NCBI GenBank assembly: GCA_020630495.1
Contig: JAHDBH010000002.1
Span: forward strand, 3,273 to 67,272
DNA length: 64,000 nt
Source of the DNA: Saprospiraceae bacterium
Lineage (GTDB): Bacteria > Bacteroidota > Bacteroidia > Chitinophagales > Saprospiraceae
Reading direction: 5' to 3'
The notes below the pieces were generated by a model, which saw nothing but the letters and a program-made list of their open reading frames with translations, made no database searches and was not told the DNA's origin. This document shows, in pieces, positions 1-9,857 of this stretch. The position numbers and the translations under genes are program-made. Position 1 is the first letter of the stretch. Each line of letters begins with the position of its first letter.

Positions 1-96
1 GTCCAGCATCTTGATCCCCAGGGAGAAACTCGTGCTGTAGTGGCGAGTCGTCTGGAGACTCATCTTTTGGCTTAGGAGATCGTAGTGCGCTTTCAT
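1..96 (-). CDS. crtB: Phytoene synthase, N-terminal fragment (runs off window start)
   Basis: Reverse complement from 96 reads MKAHYDLLSQKMSLQTTRHYSTSFSLGIKMLD, a CrtB-like N-terminus (YSTSFSLGI), next to crtI. Confidence 0.8.
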   Translation of the reverse strand, partial: MKAHYDLLSQKMSLQTTRHYSTSFSLGIKMLD

Positions 97-116
97 GATT
101 GGTATCAGCCTTAAAT

Positions 117-1598
117 CTACTGCCCTTTAGCGAGGCGCGCGTGGTTTTTCTTGATATACTGCGCGGCCATTTCTCCGCTGATGATGCTCGGTGGCACACC
201 AGGGCCTGGGACTGTGAGCTGACCAGCATAGAGCATATTGCTCAGTGATTTATTGATCAGTGTCGGTTTGAGTACTGCCGTCTGCCGTAGTGTGTTCGCC
301 AGTCCGTAGGCATTGCCCTTGTACGCGTGATAGTCAGCCTGGAAATCTCGATGAGCGTAGCTACGCTTGTAGATCACATGCTCGCGGATGGTCTGCCCAG
401 TGAGTCGCTCGAGTCGGGACATGATCATATCATAGTATCTCTCGCGCACCTTGGGCGTATCCTCTAGTCCTGCGGCTACGGGTACGAGGAGGAAGAGATT
501 CTCCTTTCCTGTAGGAGCTACGGATGGATCTATCATAGAAGGGCAGCACGCGTAGAAGAGCGGCGCATCAGGCCACTGAGGATCATCGTAGATCTGTGTG
601 CTGTGATGCTCCAGCGACTTATCAAAGAAGAGCGTGTGATGCTGTAGCCCCTGGAGCTTCTTGTCGACTCCCAGATAAAATAGTAGGCTGCTCGGAGACA
701 TCACCCGCTTGTCCCAGTACTCCTCACTATAGTTTCTTACTGCAGGCGGCAACAGCGACTCCATATGATGATAATCGCCCGTAGCCACTAGTGTTTCCAC
801 GGGGATTTCTCTACCTTTTATGTGCAGACTGCTCACCCGTCCTTGGTTTACTTGGATGGATTCCACAGGACTATCTGTGTGGATCCGCACGCCCTGCTCC
901 TCAGCGATCTTCACAAATCCCTTGATGATCTCATGCATGCCACCCATCGGATACCAAGTACCCATGTACAGGCCCGCATAGTTCATCAGGCTATAGAGAG
1001 CGGGAGTTCGCTCGCTGGATGCACCGAGAAAAAGCACGGGAAAGTCCATCAGCGCGATCAGTCGCGGGTCCTTGAAGAGTCTGCGCACATACTTACCAAA
1101 AGACCCAAAGAGATTCATTCTCAGCGCGGCGCTCATGACCTTGGGCTGTACAAATTCTAAGATGCTCAAGCCAGGCTTATACACCAGGTCATTCATAGAG
1201 ACATCATACTTTTCCTTGGCCTCTTTCATAAATCGCCGTAGCTTATCCGCCGCACCCGTCTCTATCTGCTCAAACAGTTCTAGGATGGCCGCTTCACCCG
1301 CTGGCAAGTCCACCACATCTCCTTTGCCAAAGTACATACGGAAACCAGGATCCAGCTCACGTAGGTCATAGAAGTCTGGGACCTTTCGGTCAAATGCCGC
1401 ATAGTACTTCTCAAACACATCTGGCATCCAGTACCAGCTCGGCCCCATGTCAAAAGTGAAGCCCTCCGCCTGGAACATACGCGCACGACCACCAGCCATG
1501 CTATTCTTCTCATAGACATCCACCTCGTGGCCATCTTTAGCAAGGTAAGACGCCGCACTCAGTCCCGCAAATCCTGATCCTATCACTTGACATCGCAT
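117..1598 (-). CDS. crtI: Phytoene desaturase (CrtI family)
   Basis: N-terminal FAD Rossmann motif VIGSGFAGLSAASYLAKDGHEVDVYEKN; C-terminal YAGQLTVPGPGVPPSIISGEMAAQYI. Confidence 0.93.
   Translation of the reverse strand: MRCQVIGSGFAGLSAASYLAKDGHEVDVYEKNSMAGGRARMFQAEGFTFDMGPSWYWMPDVFEKYYAAFDRKVPDFYDLRELDPGFRMYFGKGDVVDLPAGEAAILELFEQIETGAADKLRRFMKEAKEKYDVSMNDLVYKPGLSILEFVQPKVMSAALRMNLFGSFGKYVRRLFKDPRLIALMDFPVLFLGASSERTPALYSLMNYAGLYMGTWYPMGGMHEIIKGFVKIAEEQGVRIHTDSPVESIQVNQGRVSSLHIKGREIPVETLVATGDYHHMESLLPPAVRNYSEEYWDKRVMSPSSLLFYLGVDKKLQGLQHHTLFFDKSLEHHSTQIYDDPQWPDAPLFYACCPSMIDPSVAPTGKENLFLLVPVAAGLEDTPKVRERYYDMIMSRLERLTGQTIREHVIYKRSYAHRDFQADYHAYKGNAYGLANTLRQTAVLKPTLINKSLSNMLYAGQLTVPGPGVPPSIISGEMAAQYIKKNHARLAKGQ
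1380..1396 (+). repeat. GAAA-hairpin motif copy 1
   Basis: GACC-TTTC-GGTC-AAATG. Confidence 0.7.
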
Positions 1599-1763
1599 GC
1601 ATGCTTAAAGTCCAGAAGCAGACAGAATGTTGACTGATACGCTGCCTTATGTGGGGAGTCATGGTCCACCTCAGGATGGATGAAGCACTCTTTTCTGGAA
1701 CAATCCTAGGTACGCAACTGCGTAGTATGCTCCGCAGAAATCCGAGAATTGCCGCATGATACG

Positions 1764-1952
1764 GCAGGGTCAATCCTGCAGCTGTATCAAGTAGATGATT
1801 GACTTGATGATCAAGACATGGTTAGCTGCGGGGAATACCCCGCAGCTACCATTCAAAGTATTGCAGAACTGCAGGGTGAACCCTGCAGCTACAGAGCATT
1901 AATGATTAACAACATGAATCCAATATGTACATCTGCGGGGTTCACCCAGCAG
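1764..1952. repeat. Cluster of four short palindromes (REP-like)
   Basis: 1764-1779 GCAGG..CCTGC; 1823-1848 TAGCTGCGGGG-AATA-CCCCGCAGCTA; 1869-1888 CTGCAGGGT-GA-ACCCTGCAG; 1933-1952 CTGCGGGGT-TC-ACCCAGCAG (one mismatch). Confidence 0.65.
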
Positions 1953-2154
1953 CATGATCACCAGTGATAAAGAGCTGAAGCCATTTTATGAGTCGATCTA
2001 GGGCCATACATTACGTGCTCATCTCAAGAGATAAGCAGTCTGTCTATTATTATAGTGTACTAGATCAGCAGTCCTTAGCTTTAAGATCTCAAGCGGGGAC
2101 GCAGGATTCTCTGTTGATGAGCTCGTCGCCACATACTGCTTAATCACCACCACC

Positions 2155-2430
2155 ATGAAAAGAAAATACAAACCCACAGGCTGTCTTAAGTTCTTGATCT
2201 TTTTGATCATATTCGTTCCTATAGCATTTTTCGGTGCGCATCTCATCCGCGGTGAGGACTGGCGCGAGACCTTGCAGAAAGTGGGGATCGGTGGAGAACC
2301 CACAGAAAAGTCCACTCCTCGCGCCAGGTCTAGCAATAGCGAGTGTGAAGCCCTGGAGGACGAGGTCAAGAATCTCCGCCTCATCATCAAGAATCAAGAG
2401 CGCCGAATCGAAGAACTAGAATCACAGTAA
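2155..2430 (+). CDS. Small membrane-anchored coiled-coil protein, hypothetical
   Basis: 91 aa with an N-terminal TM segment (CLKFLIFLIIFVPIAFFGA) and a C-terminal coiled coil. Confidence 0.6.
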   Translation: MKRKYKPTGCLKFLIFLIIFVPIAFFGAHLIRGEDWRETLQKVGIGGEPTEKSTPRARSSNSECEALEDEVKNLRLIIKNQERRIEELESQ

Positions 2431-2560
2431 TCTGCCAATCTGTCTGTGATCTGCTCACTTGCCGTGCATCATGTCAGATATCATACGCCATGGTTGCCGT
2501 GGTATGACTTTTGACCCATGATGATCGCTCGCAACAGCGCGCATCACTAGAGCATAGCAC

Positions 2561-4984
2561 ATGAACTATCACCATATCAGACATCCGCAGCCCATGTCCC
2601 TGGCAGAAGAGGGAGAAGCGATCTCCTTCATTCCCATAGAGGATGAGGGCGAAGATGCACAGGGAACCGTATATCCAGATGAGCTTCCCCTCCTGGTACT
2701 CAAGAATACCGTACTCTTCCCAGGCATCGTCATACCTATTACCGTAGGCAGAGACAAATCTGTCAAGGCCGTCAAGCACGCGCATGACGATGACAAGATC
2801 ATAGCAGTCGTCACACAGCGCGACGCCAAGATCGAGGATCCAAGTCAGGAGGATCTCTACGAGACGGGCACAGTAGCCAAGATTCTCAAGCTTCTCAAGA
2901 TGCCAGATGGCACCATGACTGCCGTGATCCAAGGTAAGTCGCGGATGAGCCTGGAGAAAGTCACGAGTACTGATCCTTATCACCGCGCTCAGGTGAGACA
3001 TCTTAGCTATGAGCAAGCTGATGACGCTATGGAATTTACGGCTAAGATCAGCTCCATACGCGAGGCCGCAGAAAACATCATCAGCCTCAGTCCCAATATC
3101 CCCAATGAAGCCAATGTGGTCCTCGGCAATATCAAGTCAGACAGTTTTCTCCTAGACTTCATCGCCAGTAATCTCAATGTCGATGTAGCAGCTAAGCAAG
3201 ATATACTCGATCTGCACAGCATCCCGCAGAAAGCCGACGTCATCCTCACAGAAATCACTAAGGAACTCCAGATGCTCGAGATCAAAGATCAGATCGAGTC
3301 AAAAGTCCGTGGAGATCTAGAGAAGCAGCAGCGAGACTACTTCCTCAATCAGCAGCTCAAGACCATACAGGAAGAACTTGGAGACAATCCGCAAGCAGAG
3401 GCCATCAAAGAACTCGAGAAACGAGCCCAGAAGATGAAATGGTCCGAAGAGGTGAGCAAAGGCTTTGCTAAGGATCTGGCACGCGTGCGCCGCATGAATC
3501 CTCAGGTCGCCGAGTACAGCATCATGCTCAATTACCTGGAGATGATGCTCGACCTTCCCTGGGGCATATACACGGAGGACAACTACGATCTGCAGAAAGT
3601 ACGCAAGGTGCTCGACCAGGATCATTTTGGTCTAGACAAGGTCAAGGACCGTATCATAGAGCATCTCGCAGTGCTCAAGCTGAAGGAAGACATGAAAGCG
3701 CCCATCCTGTGCCTAGTAGGACCTCCTGGTGTAGGTAAGACCAGCCTCGGCAAGTCGATAGCACGAGCGCTAGACAGGAACTTTGTGCGTATGTCACTGG
3801 GTGGACTCCATGATGAGAGCGAGATCCGCGGTCATCGAAAGACCTACATAGGCGCTATGCCTGGTAGAGTCATCAAGTCCATCAAGAAGGCCGAGTCATC
3901 TAATCCTGTCTTCATACTTGATGAGATCGACAAAGTAGGCAAAGACATGCGCGGTGATCCGAGCTCGGCTCTGCTAGAAGTACTCGATCCAGAGCAAAAT
4001 ACTCGCTTCTATGATAATTACCTCGAGCATGAGTACGACCTGAGCAAAGTCTTATTTATCGCGACGGCTAATAATCTCAGTACCATACAGCCCGCCCTGC
4101 TAGACAGGATGGAAATCATAGAGATCAGCGGCTACAGCCAGGAAGAAAAGCGCGAGATAGCTAAGAAGCATCTTATACCCAAGCAGCGCAAAGCGCACGG
4201 TCTCAAAGCCACTGATCTCAAGGTACCTGATCCTACCCTCGACAAGATCATCTCCGAGTATACCCGTGAGTCAGGCGTGAGAAATCTAGATAGACAGATC
4301 GCTGGAGTGATGCGACATATCGCTCGCAAAGTAGCTGGCGAAGAAGACTACGTCAAGACAGTCAAGGAAGACAGCATCAAGGACATACTTGGTCCACGCC
4401 CCTTCTCTATGCGCAGCTATCAAGTGATAGATGCGCCAGGTGTATCAGTAGGACTAGCATGGACGCGCGTGGGTGGAGACATATTATATATAGAAACTTC
4501 GCTCAGCCGCGGCAAGTCCAAGCTACTGCTCACAGGCAATCTGGGCGATGTGATGAAGGAATCTGCGACTACAGCGCTCAGCTATATCAAGAGTCATAGT
4601 GAGCAACTCTCTATCCCTACAGAGAGATGGGAAGAGATGGACATCCATATACATGTACCAGCAGGTGGCATACCCAAGGACGGTCCCAGCGCTGGTATCA
4701 CCATGATGACGAGTATAGCCAGTGCCATACTCGATAAGCCTGTACAGCCCTATCTGGCGATGACAGGCGAAATCACACTGCGAGGGCAAGTGCTACCCGT
4801 AGGCGGTATCAAGGAAAAGATCCTTGCAGCACGTCGCGCTGGCATGAAGAAGATCATGCTCTGTGAAGAAAACCGCAGACATGTAGAAGAGATAGATGAT
4901 GAGTACCTCGTGGGACTTGAATTTGTCTATGTAGAGAAGATGCAGCAAGTGCTCCAGGAAGCGCTAGATATCTGGCACTTCTGA
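2561..4984 (+). CDS. lon: ATP-dependent Lon protease
   Basis: Walker [10 protein letters not shown], catalytic serine motif [11 protein letters not shown], full Lon architecture. Confidence 0.97.
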   Translation: MNYHHIRHPQPMSLAEEGEAISFIPIEDEGEDAQGTVYPDELPLLVLKNTVLFPGIVIPITVGRDKSVKAVKHAHDDDKIIAVVTQRDAKIEDPSQEDLYETGTVAKILKLLKMPDGTMTAVIQGKSRMSLEKVTSTDPYHRAQVRHLSYEQADDAMEFTAKISSIREAAENIISLSPNIPNEANVVLGNIKSDSFLLDFIASNLNVDVAAKQDILDLHSIPQKADVILTEITKELQMLEIKDQIESKVRGDLEKQQRDYFLNQQLKTIQEELGDNPQAEAIKELEKRAQKMKWSEEVSKGFAKDLARVRRMNPQVAEYSIMLNYLEMMLDLPWGIYTEDNYDLQKVRKVLDQDHFGLDKVKDRIIEHLAVLKLKEDMKAPILCLVGPPGVGKTSLGKSIARALDRNFVRMSLGGLHDESEIRGHRKTYIGAMPGRVIKSIKKAESSNPVFILDEIDKVGKDMRGDPSSALLEVLDPEQNTRFYDNYLEHEYDLSKVLFIATANNLSTIQPALLDRMEIIEISGYSQEEKREIAKKHLIPKQRKAHGLKATDLKVPDPTLDKIISEYTRESGVRNLDRQIAGVMRHIARKVAGEEDYVKTVKEDSIKDILGPRPFSMRSYQVIDAPGVSVGLAWTRVGGDILYIETSLSRGKSKLLLTGNLGDVMKESATTALSYIKSHSEQLSIPTERWEEMDIHIHVPAGGIPKDGPSAGITMMTSIASAILDKPVQPYLAMTGEITLRGQVLPVGGIKEKILAARRAGMKKIMLCEENRRHVEEIDDEYLVGLEFVYVEKMQQVLQEALDIWHF

Positions 4985-5047
4985 TCTGTGGTAGATCTAT
5001 TTTCTTAAAGCCTTGTTAATACTATCCAAACTGACCAGTGGCAACGA

Positions 5048-5758
5048 GTGAGTCCCGTTATTGCAGTAAATTTGGCATCTATGAAGTACTCTCGACTCTT
5101 TTCACTACTCCCTATGCTGTGCCTGATGATGCTAGCGACTACGCAGATCTCTGCTCAGGACAGCACTTCTACGGCAGGGCCAGACTATGTGCAGTTTTCT
5201 GGACGTGTCGTCTATGATGACCGTGGTGAGCCGACTTCCTTTCCCTACGTCAATGTCTACGTCAAGGGTAGCAGCCGAGGTACATCTACGGACCTGAGTG
5301 GATTCTTTTCGCTAGTAGCAGCACGAGGCGAGACAGTGGTCTTCTCCTATGTGGGATATCAGACAGCGGAGTATACGATCCCAGAAGACCTAGAGAGCAA
5401 TTGGTACACGATGATCCAGACCATGACGGAAGACACGATCTTCTTGCCTCAGACAGTGATCTATCCCTGGCCAAGCAGAGAATTCTTTGAGATCGAGTTT
5501 CTCGCCATGCAGCCTGATCAAGACTTACAAAATGCCGCTGAGAGAAATCTCAGCCCAGAAATCCTTGCCCTGCTCGATGAGCAAACCTTGCCTGACGGGG
5601 ACGAATCAGCCGATCTCATGCTTCGTGAGCAGGCTAAGTCATACTACTACAATGGTCAGGTGCGTCCACAGAGAATCTTTGATGCCATGGCTTGGAAAGA
5701 ATTTATCCAAGCCTGGAAGCGGGGTGACTTCAAGAAAAAGAAAAAGAGCAAAAAATAG
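5048..5758 (+). CDS. Carboxypeptidase-like regulatory domain protein (secreted)
   Basis: Signal peptide; GRVVYDDRGEPTSFPYVNVYVKGSSRGTSTDLSGFFSLVAARGETVVFSYVGYQ resembles CarboxypepD_reg-like. Confidence 0.75.
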   Translation: MSPVIAVNLASMKYSRLFSLLPMLCLMMLATTQISAQDSTSTAGPDYVQFSGRVVYDDRGEPTSFPYVNVYVKGSSRGTSTDLSGFFSLVAARGETVVFSYVGYQTAEYTIPEDLESNWYTMIQTMTEDTIFLPQTVIYPWPSREFFEIEFLAMQPDQDLQNAAERNLSPEILALLDEQTLPDGDESADLMLREQAKSYYYNGQVRPQRIFDAMAWKEFIQAWKRGDFKKKKKSKK

Positions 5759-5853
5759 CGAGCTCGGATCGCTTATTTGCCCGACAGGGCGCGAACTCTT
5801 ATCCTATCCTGGCAGTTAGCTGATCGTACCAGACGACTTACGCCATCTCAGAT

Positions 5854-6834
5854 CTCCTCATCACCACTTCCAAGGGCTGCTATTGTCCGCACGCTGATGT
5901 CTATATAGACCCGCGATTTCCTGTGGAGCACGCTGTCATCACACATGGCCATAGCGATCATGCGCGAGGCGGATCCAGGCAATATTATTCGACACCAGCC
6001 ACAGCGGATATCATGCGATACAGGATCGACGGTGATTTACAGATCAGTGAGTACGGATACGGTGATGGATTTGAAAAAAATGGCGTGCGCTTTGAATTTT
6101 TCTCTGCAGGACATGTGCTCGGATCTGCCCAAGTACGAGTCAGCTATGAAGGCGAATCCTGGATCAACACAGGCGATTATAAAGTAGAAAATGACGGCGT
6201 ATCAGGCGACTTTACGCCCACCACCTGCGACCACTTTATTACAGAATGCACTTTTGGTCTTCCCCTCTTCAGATGGAAGCCTCAGGCGGAAGTATTTGCA
6301 GAAATTAATGCATGGTGGGCTGCCAATGCCGCCGCAGGAGAACTCAGTATTATTTATAGTTATTCCCTAGGAAAAGCACAGCGTGTATTGCACGGTCTTG
6401 ACACGAGTATAGGCCCCATCTACGCTCACTACACGGTAGAGCAAATTAATGCCATCTATAAGAGACACGGAGCCACACTACCTCAGACGCAGTCCCTGAC
6501 AGATCTTACCGCCAAGACTGCTGACCCTAGAGGAATTATCGTAGCACCCCCAGGTCTACAAGATGGCAAACAAGTCAAAGCGCTCAAGGTAAAGCACGAT
6601 GCGATGGCCAGTGGATGGATGGCCATCCGAGGTATACGTAGACGCAGATCTTATGACAAGGGATTTGTACTGAGCGATCATGCTGACTGGCCAGGACTAC
6701 AAGAAGCCATAGCGAGCTCTGGCGCTTCCTGCATATATCCAGTACACGGATACACGGAGATCTTCACAAGATACCTTATTGATCAGGGCTTTGATGCACG
6801 CGATTTTCATCTAGATCTAGAGAGGACTACATGA
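5854..6834 (+). CDS. Ligase-associated DNA exonuclease (metallo-beta-lactamase fold); start approximate
   Basis: HSDHARGG metal motif and GFVLSDHADWPGL; in-frame upstream codons read SDLLITTSKGCYCPHADVYIDPRFPVEHAVITHGHSDH. First ATG/GTG/TTG in frame is 5923. Confidence 0.8.
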   Translation, partial: LLITTSKGCYCPHADVYIDPRFPVEHAVITHGHSDHARGGSRQYYSTPATADIMRYRIDGDLQISEYGYGDGFEKNGVRFEFFSAGHVLGSAQVRVSYEGESWINTGDYKVENDGVSGDFTPTTCDHFITECTFGLPLFRWKPQAEVFAEINAWWAANAAAGELSIIYSYSLGKAQRVLHGLDTSIGPIYAHYTVEQINAIYKRHGATLPQTQSLTDLTAKTADPRGIIVAPPGLQDGKQVKALKVKHDAMASGWMAIRGIRRRRSYDKGFVLSDHADWPGLQEAIASSGASCIYPVHGYTEIFTRYLIDQGFDARDFHLDLERTT

Positions 6835-8426
6835 GACGATTTGCGCAATTATATAAAGAAATTGACAGCACCACTCGCGTCCTCCCTAAGGTAAAGGCTC
6901 TGGTGGATTATTTTCGCGAAGCGCCAGATAGCGAGGCGATATGGGTCATCGCATTATTTACACATCGCCGACCAAAGCGACTTATCTCCACTACATACTT
7001 GCGAGAGTGGGCTATAGAAATCAGTGGATTATCTCCATGGCTATTCGAAGATAGCTACCATATCTGCGGTGATCTCGCTGAGACTATCTCTCTGGTGCTA
7101 CCGCCACCTAGTAAATACGTCAGCCATCCCCTTTCCTATTATTTTCAGCAAATGGTAAATCTGCGTGGTGCAGAGACAGAGGTAATCCGCGAGTGGATCC
7201 TGGACACGTGGGATAGCCTGCCGCATCAGGAGCGCTTTTTATTTTGTAAATTTATTACGGGTGGATTTCGTGTAGGTGTGTCAGATAAGTTACTCGTACG
7301 CGCACTGGGGCAAGCCCACGATGTAGAAGAGAGTGACATGGCTTACAAGCTCATGGGTGATTGGACGCCTATGGATACTGAATTAAAAGATTTACTCGCA
7401 GACGATCACTCTACCAATATCGCTCGACCCTATCCATTTTATCTAGCTTATGCGCTAGAAAAAGAAGCAGAAGATCTCGGAGATCCAGGTGAATGGAGCG
7501 CCGAGTATAAGTGGGACGGTATCAGATCTCAATTGATCAAGCGAGCAGGTGAGTGGTTTCTCTGGTCGCGCGGTGAAGATTTAATTAATGAGTCATTTCC
7601 AGAATTTTCTGGCTTACTGGATCTGCCAGATGGAACAGTCATCGATGGAGAATTAATAGCCCATGATCCAGACCACACTGATGTCACTCCCCATCCCAGC
7701 GAATTTAATGCTTTACAAAAAAGACTAGGAAGAAAAAAGCCTGGCAAAAAAACCCTAGAGAATTATCCAGTCACCATCATCGCTTACGATCTACTAGAAT
7801 GGAATGGTAAGGATCTAAGGGAGCGGGCTTTCGCCCAAAGGCGCGAGCTATTAAAGTCTCTCGTCATAGATCAAAACAATTCGCTCCTCCGCCTATCTCC
7901 CATCATAGAATTTAATGATTGGGATACGGTGCGAGAGCTACGAGAAAATGCTCGTAACTATGGTGCCGAAGGTCTCATGCTAAAGCGGCTAGATAGCCCT
8001 TATAAGGTGGGAAGAAAAAAAGGCGATTGGTGGAAATACAAAGTGGATCCATATACGATAGATGCTGTCATGACCTATGCCCAGAGTGGACATGGACGTA
8101 GGAGCAATTTATTTACAGATTTCACCTTTGGCCTGTGGGAGGATGGCGAATTAATCACATTTGCCAAAGCCTATAGTGGTCTTACAGACGTACAATTTAG
8201 AGAAGTCTCCAAATTTGTCAGAGCTCATACGCTCGAGAAATATGGTCCTGTGAGAAAAGTCAAGGCAGAACTCGTGATGGAACTGGCATTTGAGGGAGTG
8301 CATCTATCCAGTAGACACAAGAGCGGTGTGGCAGTACGCTTCCCACGTATCAAGCGCTGGCGCAAAGACAAAACCGCCGCCGAGGCCGATCAGCTATCCA
8401 CACTCAAAGCGCTGATAGGTAACTGA
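6831..8426 (+). CDS. ATP-dependent DNA ligase
   Basis: Nucleotidyltransferase motif EYKWDGIRSQL; downstream motifs EGLMLKRLDSPYKVGRKKGDWWKYK; ATGA overlap with exonuclease. Confidence 0.93.
   Translation: MRRFAQLYKEIDSTTRVLPKVKALVDYFREAPDSEAIWVIALFTHRRPKRLISTTYLREWAIEISGLSPWLFEDSYHICGDLAETISLVLPPPSKYVSHPLSYYFQQMVNLRGAETEVIREWILDTWDSLPHQERFLFCKFITGGFRVGVSDKLLVRALGQAHDVEESDMAYKLMGDWTPMDTELKDLLADDHSTNIARPYPFYLAYALEKEAEDLGDPGEWSAEYKWDGIRSQLIKRAGEWFLWSRGEDLINESFPEFSGLLDLPDGTVIDGELIAHDPDHTDVTPHPSEFNALQKRLGRKKPGKKTLENYPVTIIAYDLLEWNGKDLRERAFAQRRELLKSLVIDQNNSLLRLSPIIEFNDWDTVRELRENARNYGAEGLMLKRLDSPYKVGRKKGDWWKYKVDPYTIDAVMTYAQSGHGRRSNLFTDFTFGLWEDGELITFAKAYSGLTDVQFREVSKFVRAHTLEKYGPVRKVKAELVMELAFEGVHLSSRHKSGVAVRFPRIKRWRKDKTAAEADQLSTLKALIGN
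7825..7840 (+). repeat. GAAA-hairpin motif copy 2
   Basis: GGGC-TTTC-GCCC-AAAG. Confidence 0.7.
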
Positions 8427-8489
8427 AGTCAATGGGACTGACGCGGCTTGATAGGCAAGCGATGAGACTTGGAACATATTTCCGCTATT

Positions 8490-9857
8490 TTTATGCACAT
8501 GAATATACAGCAGATAGGCACGCAGCATATATATGTGCTCGTAGCTGCCTTCTTTCTATCATCCTGTGGAGTGAGTAAGAAAAGTCTAGAAAATATCAGC
8601 GCTCGCATGAGCAATCAGAGCAGTCAGATTCTCATACAGTCTGAGCTGTCTGCCAGCACCACTGATCTCGCGCGACTCGTAGAAAATATGCTCTCTGATA
8701 CGCTTGCCGAAGGCATGTATGAAGACTACGACCTAGATTATATCGTGCAGCGTAGCGGCGATATGACCATAAGTGCTACAGGTAGAACTCTTACGAGCAG
8801 TATGCCTATGACTGTAGCTATGCAAGGCGATCTAGGTATAGCTAACGTATCCGCCGAGGGCGAACTAGAGGTATCTCTCGTGAGTGACATAAGGATAGAT
8901 CCAGACTGGACTCTGCGGAGCAGTACTAGACTTGCTTCTCATGAGTGGATCGAGAAACCTCGTGTCAAGATGGGTTTTATCAATATAGGCGCTGAGAGAA
9001 TCGCAGACTACCTCATCAAGCGTATGGAAGCTGATCTCATCTCTCAGCTAGACACCGCACTGAGCGAAAATCTGAATCTACCTCAGGAAATTAGATCTAT
9101 GCAGGATCGTATGATCTCAGAGCTCGCTTATAAGGTGGGAGACCAGTGGGTCAATATCATACCCTCCGTCATCGCCATATCAGATCTCCAAGAATCAGAT
9201 GATAATCTCGGATTGCAAATAGGCCTCACTTCTGACCTGCGTGTAGCGGATACTTCCATAGCCTATGCAGAGGTCGACACTGCCAGGTATATGTATAGAA
9301 AGTGGGATGAGGACATCACCACAGGTCAGATCGTCTTATCACTACACGAGCGCGATCTTCAAAATCTCATGGGAGCCTACCTCGACTCCAATCGGATAGA
9401 TCTCGGTGGATCCAAACAGATACTACTCACAGATACTAAGCTCCAGGCCCAGTCAGGATCACTGCTCATAGCCATGAGAAGCTCTGGATACCTCAATGGT
9501 GATCTCGTGATAAGCGCACGACCCGAATACAACGAAAATCGCAATGAGATCATGCTGTCAGACTTTGTCATCAAGTCCAAAGTCAAGGGTATCATCAAGC
9601 GCGCAGGACTATCACTGGCCAAAGGAAAGATCAAAAGCAAGGTAGAAGAGGGCCTCAATGAAGTACTGTGGTCCTACCTCGATAGCTACAATACCATGAT
9701 CTCAGAGTGGTCTCGGGATCAGCAGCAAGGCGATGTACCTGTACTATGGGATGCCAGGGCACTCAAATTATCTCCCTCAGCGATCAACGTAAGTGACGAG
9801 CTCATACAAGCTCTACTCGTATCAGAGTCTACCATAGATCTACGGATACGTGAGTAG
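8490..9857 (+). CDS. DUF4403-like lipoprotein (start approximate)
   Basis: Lipobox-like AAFFLSSCG; long beta-rich body resembling DUF4403. ORF track starts at 8469; internal Mets are plausible starts. Confidence 0.65.
   Translation, partial: FMHMNIQQIGTQHIYVLVAAFFLSSCGVSKKSLENISARMSNQSSQILIQSELSASTTDLARLVENMLSDTLAEGMYEDYDLDYIVQRSGDMTISATGRTLTSSMPMTVAMQGDLGIANVSAEGELEVSLVSDIRIDPDWTLRSSTRLASHEWIEKPRVKMGFINIGAERIADYLIKRMEADLISQLDTALSENLNLPQEIRSMQDRMISELAYKVGDQWVNIIPSVIAISDLQESDDNLGLQIGLTSDLRVADTSIAYAEVDTARYMYRKWDEDITTGQIVLSLHERDLQNLMGAYLDSNRIDLGGSKQILLTDTKLQAQSGSLLIAMRSSGYLNGDLVISARPEYNENRNEIMLSDFVIKSKVKGIIKRAGLSLAKGKIKSKVEEGLNEVLWSYLDSYNTMISEWSRDQQQGDVPVLWDARALKLSPSAINVSDELIQALLVSESTIDLRIRE

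Noticed and set aside
596-1558. Plus-strand and alternate-frame ORFs inside crtI (596, 822, 1072 +; 1280 -)
   Set aside because: Antisense or shifted reading of a clear CrtI gene; compositionally biased peptides with no recognisable features. The same applies to most other short ORFs overlapping confident genes in the track.
1537-2397. Minus-strand ORFs at 1537-1773, 2019-2390 and 2140-2397
   Set aside because: The first covers the palindrome/intergenic region, the others are antisense to the 2155-2430 gene; no supporting signals.
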